Part shown: piece by piece, positions 7,101-12,614 of the stretch
Numbering within the stretch: position 1 is the first letter of the stretch
How the letters are laid out: each line of letters opens with the position of its first letter
Assembly: GCA_039184055.1 (NCBI GenBank)
Contig: JBCDBH010000165.1
Location: 1 to 12,614, forward strand
Direction: 5' to 3'
DNA: 12,614 nt
From: JBCDBH01 sp039184055
GTDB lineage: Bacteria > Acidobacteriota > Thermoanaerobaculia > Multivoradales > J023
Made by a program: the position numbers and the translations under genes
Notes under the pieces: generated by a model
Seen by the model: only the letters and a program-made list of their open reading frames with translations
Database searches by the model: none
What the model was told of the DNA's origin: nothing

Positions 7101-8965
7101 TGTTCGCGGCGCTGATCGTCGAGCCCGAGGGTTCGGAATATCGCGACCGTGAAACCGGTGAGGACAAATACGTCGCCGACGATCGCGGTCATTTCACGTC
7201 GACCAACGGCACCAGCGGCACCCAGATGGCCGACATCGTCGTGCCCGATTTCAATATCGATCCGCGCACCGGTGAAAAGCGTGCCGACTTCCGCGAGTTC
7301 TTCTTCGGCTTCGGCGACGCCACGACGCTCTTCGGTGACGACGACATCAGCTTCTCGGCGCTCGAGCACGGTGAGAGCCGGCGCAATCCCGAGAAGGGTT
7401 TCGCCAGCATCAACCTGCGGATGGAGCATTTCAACCACCGCCTGGTCGACAACCCGGACGAGTCGCTGATCTTCTCGAGCTTCGTGCACGGTGATCCGAG
7501 CACGCCGCTCTTCAAGGCCTATGTCGGTGATCCGGTGAGTATCCGAGTCGAAGGTGGTGGCACCAACTCGATTCACGTGCTCGGCATGCACGGCCATCGC
7601 TGGCGTTTTCAACGTGGCGATCCGGACAGCTCGCCGCTGCGTGATTTCGTGGTCTCGGGTCAGTCCGAGGGCTTCAGCTTCGATCTCGAGCCCAACGCCG
7701 GTGGCCTGGCGCAGGGCGCGGGTGATTACCTCTACTTCAACGGCAACATGGATCACCGTCGCGAGGGTGGTTGGGGCATCTTCCGGGTGCACGACACGCT
7801 CCGTGACGAGCTCCAGCCGTTGCCCGATCGACCGACGCCACCGACCGGTATCGGCTTCCCCGAGAGCATTCAGGCGCTCGGTATGACCCCCGACGGCCGG
7901 CCGCCCCAGGCGCTCGGTCCGGGCAACACCGGCGCGCCCGCCGATGCGCCGGTGCGACGCTACGACGTGGTGGCGATCGACTACCCGATCCCTTACGACA
8001 GCTTCGGCACGCCCGACATCAAGGGCAAGCTCTACGTGCTCGCCGAGGATGTCGACGCGGTGCTCGCCGGCACCAAGGCGACCGAGCCGCTGGTGCTGCG
8101 CGCCAATGTCGGCGAAGTGGTCGAAGTCCAGCTGCGTAACCAGCTCGCCGACGACCATGTCGGTCTGCATCCCAGCCTGGTGCAATACGACGTCCAAGGC
8201 TCGGATGGCTCGGCGGTCGGTTGGAATACCGATCAGACGGTCGCGCCGGGGACGAGCAAGACCTACCGCTGGTACGCCGACGAAGAGCTCGGCACGGTCT
8301 ACCTCTACAACCCGGCGAGTCTCGACGACACCCGTCACGGTCTTTTCGGAGCGTTGATCGTCGAGCCCGAGGGTTCGACGTGGCGTGATCCGGTCACCGG
8401 TGGCCCGCTGCGCTCGGGGGTGTCGGCCGACGTCATCCCGGGTGACGGGGGCAAGCCCTTCCGCGAGTTCGTCATCTTCTTCCACGACGGCGTCGACGAG
8501 ATCCGCTACCGGGTCGCGATCAACTACCGAACCGCCCGCCGCGCCGGCGCCAACGAGGTGTTGATCGCGGGTCCGGGTGGCGTGGCGCGTGACGATCGCG
8601 AATACACCGTGCACAGCAGCTTCGAGTTCGGTGATCCGGTGACCCCGGTGTTCCGCGCCTACGAGGGCGATCGGGTGATCGTGCGTCAGCTCCAGCCGGC
8701 GTACGAAGATCACCACGTCTTTCATCTGCACGGTCACGCCTGGTTCCTCGAGCCGGGTGACCCGAGCTCGCAGATGGTGTCGAACGTCACCGACAGTGTC
8801 GGCACGACGTACGACATGGAGCTGATCGGTGGCGCTCGCGCCGGCGATCATCCCTTCCACTGTCACATCATGGATCACAAGAAGATGGGTATGTGGGGTC
8901 TGGTGCGTGTCCACCACAAAGAGGACGTGCAGGCCGACCTTCTTCCCCTTCCCGAGGCCGAATGA
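4142..8965 (+). CDS. Giant secreted six-cupredoxin multicopper oxidase, MofA/MnxG-like
   Basis: A 1607-residue protein. A Sec signal peptide (about 1-29, no twin-arginine) is followed by a variable region with a His-rich stretch (158-183) running into a Met-rich one (184-193). Three two-cupredoxin units follow: D1-D2 (about 237-623), D3-D4 (823-1230) and D5-D6 (1274-1607), each ending in 'PLP(D/E)'. Copper motifs are: D1 H326-I-H328 and Y375-S-H377; D2 H519-VF-H522-N-H524 and H592-C593-H594...H598...M603; D3 H899-I-H901 and H974-D-H976; D4 H1145, H1150 but N1200-G1201-N1202 where HCH is expected; D5 H1343-P-S and Y-N-P where HDH is expected; D6 H1525-VF-H1528-L-H1530 and H1573-C1574-H1575...H1579...M1584. 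Two type 1 copper sites (D2, D6) are thus complete. Such enzymes couple one-electron oxidation of metals or phenols to O2 reduction. Large members include MofA and MnxG, linked to Mn(II) oxidation, but the substrate here is not shown by sequence. It is the first gene of the three-gene cassette. Confidence 0.9.
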   Translation: MTTERGRVFFLPTVILALLLVMPVTTLADSDTANSDDPSGHVLVVSDEQRAAAEAYWLMMSQMQGVDPEKSPVMRDWLRRGVVPAPMGERNISDGAGGHEAHGAARIWSEEEYIQHYNRLGATPPPGGYEAYLERQGVEVGDDRQRIPFMLDQASMDHSAHGAHAGHGHEGHGHEGHEGHDGHMEQMAKDMGMEGATVKRGREYAAADVKVKVTRDVGPTLDTHINIDDVGFGRLKAFDIRAIEKDIVYSRFGDHDPNGLLYVLAEDKQRVLNCEGYECGHDPLHYGSRRDPTTLSPQPLIIRANVGDVVVMQFTNEIADQRASIHIHKALYEADTSAGSFAGFNPDTTIGPGETIRYTWEIPNSKWAEGIYYFYSHADPRYQVPHGLLGALIVEPKGSYYLDTETGEPLKAGWGAIIANDNPYVPDFREYVIMFQDRLELIDAQGNRPQDLWTGVQDAGGKGLGYRSAPFFNMMNLFLDESMAYSAYTFGDFSTPTPRWYLGDPMRVRVIHGGSGEHHVFHNHAHRWRVNPFEATDGRNLTDVPKGGERDLIFPVSTRIDSQTMGPGEVFDVFMEGGAGGVQRTVGDVLFHCHIIEHVVEGMWSYHRIYNTLQDDLAPLPDRTPLPQAVSSTQLLANADAGNPAVVHMGGRFFGEAIDRDNIEDWLTYLLPPSGVPEEELIIDPEHGNRTQNKSNMWDWVIEDTPAGPLALGEPYDFFFGPGFPAPGEGVGAGPVGERPELLFNPIDGRLAYPHLKPQLGRRPPFAPIRDDNPDLQGTAYLGLILPDGAFNNSGSELGSGLIPELTHSTLFRPGLPTNQRHYDITAITLPIEYNEHGDVDPHGAIFALSDDVAAIRAGDRPAEPLVVRSNVGEAVQITLRSALEDSAEYDFHSKVGMHIHLVQYDVQSSDGAVAGFNYETSVRPSIDENGDPVLGRKACGKWDPTDCGPLDRSDEVVHTTWFSDTELGTVYWHDHSKLVVSLPHGLFAALIVEPEGSEYRDRETGEDKYVADDRGHFTSTNGTSGTQMADIVVPDFNIDPRTGEKRADFREFFFGFGDATTLFGDDDISFSALEHGESRRNPEKGFASINLRMEHFNHRLVDNPDESLIFSSFVHGDPSTPLFKAYVGDPVSIRVEGGGTNSIHVLGMHGHRWRFQRGDPDSSPLRDFVVSGQSEGFSFDLEPNAGGLAQGAGDYLYFNGNMDHRREGGWGIFRVHDTLRDELQPLPDRPTPPTGIGFPESIQALGMTPDGRPPQALGPGNTGAPADAPVRRYDVVAIDYPIPYDSFGTPDIKGKLYVLAEDVDAVLAGTKATEPLVLRANVGEVVEVQLRNQLADDHVGLHPSLVQYDVQGSDGSAVGWNTDQTVAPGTSKTYRWYADEELGTVYLYNPASLDDTRHGLFGALIVEPEGSTWRDPVTGGPLRSGVSADVIPGDGGKPFREFVIFFHDGVDEIRYRVAINYRTARRAGANEVLIAGPGGVARDDREYTVHSSFEFGDPVTPVFRAYEGDRVIVRQLQPAYEDHHVFHLHGHAWFLEPGDPSSQMVSNVTDSVGTTYDMELIGGARAGDHPFHCHIMDHKKMGMWGLVRVHHKEDVQADLLPLPEAE
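4613..4690 (+). repeat. His-rich segment with exact 15-bp tandem repeat inside the oxidase gene
   Basis: Encodes residues 158-183, in which His occurs every second or third position with Gly, Ala, Glu or Asp between. Two exact 15-nt copies (4643-4657 and 4658-4672, each coding GHEGH) lie inside, showing growth by tandem duplication. A Met-containing run (MEQMAKDMGM, residues 184-193) follows at once. His/Met-rich segments of this kind commonly bind copper in periplasmic copper proteins. A loading or storage role here is inference. Confidence 0.8.
4850..8962 (+). repeat. Three tandem two-cupredoxin units of the oxidase
   Basis: The units are 4850-6010, 6608-7831 and 7961-8962. Each starts with a strand of the type YD(I/V)xAIxxPIxY (divergent in unit 1), then 'PL(I/V)(I/V/L)R(A/S)NVGE/D' and 'HGL(L/F)(G/A)ALIVEP(K/E)GS', and ends 'LxPLPD/E'. 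Units 2 and 3 are closest (VQYDVQ.SDG and ELGTVY shared). About 210 residues separate units 1 and 2 (624-822), including the segment RPELLFNPIDGRLAYPHLKP, which I recall as typical of this large oxidase class. Only about 43 residues separate units 2 and 3. Confidence 0.8.
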
Positions 8966-8974
8966 CACAGCGAC

Positions 8975-8979
8975 AGGAG
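8975..8979 (+). promoter_or_regulatory. Ribosome binding site of the 840-residue protein
   Basis: AGGAG precedes ATG 8989 by 9 nt and lies between the oxidase stop and this start. The frame is open further upstream, to an ATG at 8893 inside the oxidase gene, but that start has no signal peptide behind it. Confidence 0.65.
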
Positions 8980-8988
8980 ATCCCGATC

Positions 8989-11511
8989 ATGAAACGGACA
9001 CTCAACTTGTTAGGCGCCGTGTCGTTGACGGTGCTCTTGATACCGAGCGCGTACGCCGACGATGACGGCCCACGTGGACCGGCCAACCTCCGCGACATCG
9101 AAGTCAACAGCGAATGGGATGCGCGGATCCTCGAAGAAGGCGGTAACGAGGCCAACACCAACGGCGTGCGTGAGCCGATGCTCAGCACCATCCTCGGTGA
9201 AGACCTGCGGATTCCCTACACCCGTCAGGTGGGTGACGACGGTAGCCAGCTCAACGTGCTCGAGCAGCAGATCTGGCAGGCCGGCAACCCGCTCGATCCA
9301 CCGCTCTCGGCCACCGGTCATCCCATCGACACCCTGATCCACGTGCGCGACCCGCACCGCGATCTGCACTTCGCCACCGGCAAATTGTCGTTGGCGGCGC
9401 AACAGGACAACGTCGCGGTGATGGCGGAGGCTGCCGAGGAAATGCTCGACGTCCTGCTCGGGCGCACCGAGGGGCGGATCTACGACGGTTTCCCGCTCCT
9501 CAACGTCAACCGCTGGAAGTCCGACGAGGTCGGCCCCGAGCACTTCACCCCGGACAGCGTGCCCGGGGAGTACAAGATGAAGGAGATCCAGCCGGTCTTC
9601 GACGACGAGGGCAATTGGCTCTCCGAGCCGTGCTGGAACGATCCGGCGGCGACCTGTCACGTGTGGGAAATCGACGTCCACCACCTGTGGTACGACCAGC
9701 AATTCGACTCCGACACCTTCCTGATCAAGATCCCGTACCAGGCCGAGGTCGATGGCGAGACGGTGATCGTCAATTGGAACGACACCCTGCGCATCAACTG
9801 GTACATCTACTCCCTGGTCGAAGAGGATCTCGCGCCGACCCAGGTCATGCGTGACGCCCTGGTCGACTTCGACGGCACCCTCGGTGACGATCGCGGTGGC
9901 TCGGTGCGTTTCCCCTTCAAGGGCGAAGACACCGTCTGGGTGCGGATCAATCCGGGCACGGTGCATTGCCTCACCGTGCAGCACACCGCGCTGCGCTTCA
10001 TCCGGGGCGTCTACACCTGGGGCTGGAACGTGCATCCGCCACGGATCCAATTCCTCCAGCCGATCTTCGAGGTGGTCAACAAGCACACCGGTGAGATCGA
10101 GTGGGATTGGCAGGGCGAGTCGTTCGCCTATCGCAACCGGGAAGATCTGACCATCGACAACGTCGCCGACGAGGCGCCGGAGAAGAAGCTCTACACCATC
10201 GCCAAGGCGGTGCTCGATGGCGCCACTCCCGACACCGTCTACAACATGCTCGAGAATCCCGACGTCGCGCCGGGCTTCGGCGATTGGCGTGATTGGCACA
10301 ACATGATGTCCGATCAGCGTCAGCTGCCACCCGAGGCGCGGGCCATTCTCGAGGCCGAAGGCAAGACGATCGAAGACTACGACTTCGTCACCGTCTACAT
10401 GAACAACGAGATGTACGGGGTCGGCACCCAGGGTCACACCATCCGGCCATGGTCGCAAAACGAGATGATGACCGCCAAGCTCATCAATCTCGACAACCAC
10501 ACCCACTACTTCCGCAACGTCGGCTTTGGCGCGCCGCTCAACAACGATCTCGGGACGAGTGCCGACGACGGCATCTTCAGCTTCGAGATCATGAACTTCA
10601 AGCCGCTCTACGGCGCCCCCAAGGTCGCCGAGATGCAGTGGCGCGCGGGCTGGGGCTTCCGGCCGCATTACTCGGTGATCCAGCAGGGCGACGTCTTCCC
10701 ACGGCCGTCGGACAACCGGCGTCTCAAACCGTACATCGCGCCCAAGCTCGGCTTGCCGCTCGATGCCAACGGCAACAAGACGCAGGCCGACAGCCTGGAG
10801 ATCTTCTGGGGTCTGCAATTCTCCGACGCCGACGAGAACCCGTTCTACTTCAACCCGCCGCCGTTCATCATCGAGACGGTCGCCGAGCCGGCCTTCGAGA
10901 CCCTGTGGGATCTGAGCAAGGCGCCGTACTACACCGATCTCGACGGCAATCTCCGCTACGCCAACTGGGTGCTCGAGCGGGTCAAGAGCGATCTCGACTC
11001 GTTCAAGGGTGGGATCGCCGAGGCCGGTCTACGCATCGGTCAGTTCACCGAGGGCTGGGGTGTCGGTCAGATGTGTCCGGAAGACCCGTATCCCGGGTTC
11101 TGCCAGACCGATTTCAGCCCGGCGCATCCCTTGGCTAAGAAGAACTGGCCCGAGCCCAACAACCCCGACGTCGAGAAGACCGAGCTGCGTTTCCCGCCCT
11201 TCCTGCGCAATCCCGCGCAGGGGATCGCGGGCGCGGGCGACATCATCGCTCCGACCCAGACCTGGGAGCCGTTCCTCTTCCTCAATCCCTACAACGGCAC
11301 CATCTTCAACGACCCCGACGACAAGTCGCAGGGGTATTGGGTCGATGGCACCTTCGCGCACGGCGCGACGATCTTCGCCGGTGAGTCGAAAGACATCATC
11401 ATCGAGATGCCTCGTTCGAGCGCGCAGCTCTTTTACCAATTCGACGACCTTTTCCACGACAACGCGATCTTCTCGCCCCACCCGATCGTCGACACGAGTC
11501 TCGGGCAATAA
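8989..11511 (+). CDS. Large secreted protein of unrecognised family, co-transcribed with the oxidase
   Basis: An 840-residue protein with a clear Sec signal peptide (residues 1-23, core LLGAVSLTVLLIPSAYA). I do not recognise a family. The mature chain is rich in Trp, Tyr, Asp, Asn and Pro and has no further transmembrane segment, so it should be soluble in the periplasm or outside the cell. Five Cys are visible: C215 and C223 (CWNDPAATCH), C327 (VHC), and C696 and C705 (CPEDPYPGFC). The first and last pairs could be disulfides. No CxxCH heme motif is present. Two segments look like cupredoxin-type beta strands: residues 490-515, with NLDNHTHYF (H504, H506), and the C-terminal part with FAHGATIFAGESKDIIIEM. 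This is a weak impression, and no HCH/Met type 1 copper motif is seen. The C terminus has a DDLFHDNAIFSPHP segment with two His and several Asp. Its start lies 23 nt after the oxidase stop with its own Shine-Dalgarno, so a role with the oxidase (partner subunit, scaffold, substrate access) is a reasonable inference. Confidence 0.8.
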   Translation: MKRTLNLLGAVSLTVLLIPSAYADDDGPRGPANLRDIEVNSEWDARILEEGGNEANTNGVREPMLSTILGEDLRIPYTRQVGDDGSQLNVLEQQIWQAGNPLDPPLSATGHPIDTLIHVRDPHRDLHFATGKLSLAAQQDNVAVMAEAAEEMLDVLLGRTEGRIYDGFPLLNVNRWKSDEVGPEHFTPDSVPGEYKMKEIQPVFDDEGNWLSEPCWNDPAATCHVWEIDVHHLWYDQQFDSDTFLIKIPYQAEVDGETVIVNWNDTLRINWYIYSLVEEDLAPTQVMRDALVDFDGTLGDDRGGSVRFPFKGEDTVWVRINPGTVHCLTVQHTALRFIRGVYTWGWNVHPPRIQFLQPIFEVVNKHTGEIEWDWQGESFAYRNREDLTIDNVADEAPEKKLYTIAKAVLDGATPDTVYNMLENPDVAPGFGDWRDWHNMMSDQRQLPPEARAILEAEGKTIEDYDFVTVYMNNEMYGVGTQGHTIRPWSQNEMMTAKLINLDNHTHYFRNVGFGAPLNNDLGTSADDGIFSFEIMNFKPLYGAPKVAEMQWRAGWGFRPHYSVIQQGDVFPRPSDNRRLKPYIAPKLGLPLDANGNKTQADSLEIFWGLQFSDADENPFYFNPPPFIIETVAEPAFETLWDLSKAPYYTDLDGNLRYANWVLERVKSDLDSFKGGIAEAGLRIGQFTEGWGVGQMCPEDPYPGFCQTDFSPAHPLAKKNWPEPNNPDVEKTELRFPPFLRNPAQGIAGAGDIIAPTQTWEPFLFLNPYNGTIFNDPDDKSQGYWVDGTFAHGATIFAGESKDIIIEMPRSSAQLFYQFDDLFHDNAIFSPHPIVDTSLGQ

Positions 11512-11520
11512 GCGAGTCAT

Positions 11521-11526
11521 AGGGAG
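11521..11526 (+). promoter_or_regulatory. Ribosome binding site fixing the start at 11536
   Basis: AGGGAG directly abuts the ATG at 11527, which is too close to be used with it, but lies 9 nt before the in-frame ATG at 11536. The later start is therefore preferred and yields a standard signal peptide. Confidence 0.6.
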
Positions 11527-11535
11527 ATGAACACC

Positions 11536-12507
11536 ATGACCTTCCGTCATTCACTACGTGCTCTCGCCATCGGCTCGCTCGCCATGGCCCTCGTTCCGGT
11601 GGCGAGCTTCGCCACCGGCTGGACCGGTGATCGTTCGGCGGTGCGTCCAAAGGCCAACGACGGTCCGAAGATCGTCACCCGCGCCAGCACAACCGATCCG
11701 AGCGGTGACACCATCGGCACCGAAACCGCGCCCGACGTCACCAGCTACGACGCCTCGGTGTCGGGAAGCAACCTCGTGCTCAGCCTGGAATTCGCCGGCC
11801 CGGTGAGCCCGGCGTCGAGCGCCGCGCCGAATTCGATCGGTGGTTTTCTCGATCTCGACATCGACCAAAACGGCGCCACCGGCGACGTGTCGTGGAGTGA
11901 GTTCCTCGGCGGCGTGGTCAACGGCCTGGGCAACGAGTTCTACGTCGATCTCAACAACGCCGACGCCGACTCGGCGGTGCTCGTCGACGACAACGACGAC
12001 GTCGCCGTCGCCGAGGTCAACGCGGCGTGGAGCGCCACCGGCGTGCGGATCTTCGTGCCGCTCAACCTGCTCGACAACGATGATGGTCTCGTCGACACCG
12101 GCGCGGTCGTCGGCACCCTCAACGTGGTGACCGACGTCGTGCCCAACGATGGTGTTCTGAGCAGCACCCAGGGCGATGGCGCCCTGCTCCAGAACGGTCG
12201 TTTCCAGGTCGACGTCACCTGGCGTGACTTCGACGGCAACACCGGCACCGGTACGACCTTCGTCCAGTCGATCGACTCGGCGGTCATCTACTTCTTCGGC
12301 CCCAACAACTGGGAATTCCTCGTCAAGGTGCTTGACGGCTGCGGCGCCAACAACCACTGGTGGGTCTTCGCCGCCGCGACCACCAATGTCGAATACACCC
12401 TGACCGTGACCGACCTCCAGGCCGACGTCAGCAAGAGCTGGCCCAACCCGCTCGGCGTCGCCGCGCCGGCGATCACCGACACGCAGGCGTTCGCTACCTG
12501 CCCCTGA
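11536..12507 (+). CDS. Secreted beta-rich protein with a recurrent C-terminal module
   Basis: A 323-residue protein with a Sec signal peptide (residues 1-26, MTFRHSLRALAIGSLAMAL then VPVASFA). Residues 50-205 are rich in Asp, Asn, Gly and Val. They contain FLDLDIDQNGATGD (about 104-117) and LLDNDDGLVDTG (178-189), Asp/Asn clusters that could bind calcium within a beta-sandwich. Residues 219-322 form a distinct module starting LQNGRFQVDVTWRDF and running through NNWEFLVKVLDGCGANNHWW to DTQAFATC. I recall this module as a repeated C-terminal element on secreted proteins of Acidobacteriota and some Gammaproteobacteria, of unknown function. Its Cys (C269 and C322) may pair. Third gene of the oxidase cassette, 24 nt after the unknown 840-residue gene, followed by a terminator. 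A surface or structural role is likely; no catalytic motif is seen. Confidence 0.8.
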   Translation: MTFRHSLRALAIGSLAMALVPVASFATGWTGDRSAVRPKANDGPKIVTRASTTDPSGDTIGTETAPDVTSYDASVSGSNLVLSLEFAGPVSPASSAAPNSIGGFLDLDIDQNGATGDVSWSEFLGGVVNGLGNEFYVDLNNADADSAVLVDDNDDVAVAEVNAAWSATGVRIFVPLNLLDNDDGLVDTGAVVGTLNVVTDVVPNDGVLSSTQGDGALLQNGRFQVDVTWRDFDGNTGTGTTFVQSIDSAVIYFFGPNNWEFLVKVLDGCGANNHWWVFAAATTNVEYTLTVTDLQADVSKSWPNPLGVAAPAITDTQAFATCP

Positions 12508-12558
12508 TCTCACCTGATCCAGCAACGGGCTTCGGTGGGGACCGAAGCAAAACCAAAC

Positions 12559-12585
12559 GGGCCGTCCCATCGGGACGGCCCTTTT
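12559..12585 (+). terminator. Rho-independent terminator of the oxidase cassette
   Basis: A perfect 10-bp GC-rich stem, GGGCCGTCCC (12559-12568) and GGGACGGCCC (12572-12581), with an ATC loop, is followed by TTTT (12582-12585). It lies 51 nt after the last stop codon and ends the three-gene unit. The A-rich stretch upstream (AAAACCAAAC) could let it work weakly in the other direction as well. Nothing further is recognised to the right edge. Confidence 0.9.
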
Positions 12586-12614
12586 GCCTTCATAACGAAA
12601 GGCGGGCTCCCCAG

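Noticed and set aside
7736..7771. A frameshift or sequencing error as the cause of the missing HCH motif in D4
   Set aside because: The frame continues without interruption into well-conserved GGWGIFRVHDTLRDE, and D5 on the same predicted interface has also lost its His residues, so true divergence fits better.
6779..8968. A 729-codon minus-strand open frame
   Set aside because: Antisense shadow of oxidase domains D3-D6; the copper motifs on the + strand prove the coding strand.
9631..9660. CWNDPAATCH as a possible c-type heme site in the 840-residue protein
   Set aside because: The spacing is C-x7-CH, not CxxCH or a known variant, and no other heme motif occurs; a disulfide is more likely.
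9010..10818. A 602-codon minus-strand open frame
   Set aside because: Antisense to the 840-residue secreted protein, which has a Shine-Dalgarno and signal peptide; the antisense product has neither and the same reversed-codon composition as the other shadows.
11554..12570. A 338-codon minus-strand open frame
   Set aside because: Its start lies inside the terminator stem and it is antisense to the 323-residue secreted protein.

Overview
The window is GC-rich, densely packed bacterial DNA. It carries seven complete genes and the 3' end of an eighth. No tRNA, rRNA, CRISPR array, transposase or integrase was seen. An IPTL-CTERM surface-sorting tail, five proteins with Sec-type signal peptides, and a C-terminal module that I recall mainly from Acidobacteriota (Thermoanaerobaculia-type genomes) and Gammaproteobacteria suggest a Gram-negative, high-GC environmental bacterium. 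The lineage call is inference only.

Layout. (1) Positions 3-485 hold the C-terminal 160 codons of a CaiB/BaiF-type CoA-transferase on the + strand. (2) Positions 641-2182 encode a secreted protein of three ~140-residue tandem repeats ending in an IPTL-CTERM sorting tail, with a GTG start set by a strong ribosome binding site. (3) Converging on it from the right is a tight minus-strand operon (3819 down to 2208). It encodes a small exported DUF4920-type protein, a DJ-1/PfpI-family protein and a small P-loop NTPase/kinase, each overlapping the next by 4 nt. (4) A 322-nt divergent intergenic region (3820-4141) separates that operon from the main cassette. (5) Positions 4142-12507 are a three-gene + strand cassette. 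It encodes a giant secreted multicopper oxidase (1607 aa, three two-cupredoxin units, i.e. six cupredoxin domains), a large secreted protein of no family I recognise (840 aa), and a smaller secreted protein (323 aa). The gaps are only 23 and 24 nt, each gene has its own Shine-Dalgarno, and a strong rho-independent terminator follows (12559-12585).

How the genes may work together. The oxidase belongs to the large bacterial multicopper oxidases that include the MofA/MnxG-type putative Mn(II) oxidases. It starts with a His/Met-rich, probably copper-binding segment. Copper ligands are lost in a pattern that follows the domain interfaces of a ceruloplasmin-like ring: D2/D3 complete, D6/D1 nearly complete, D4/D5 dead. 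The two co-transcribed secreted proteins are the obvious candidates for structural partners, substrate-access factors or surface anchors of the oxidase. The least described part of the window is this oxidase plus unknown-partner cassette.
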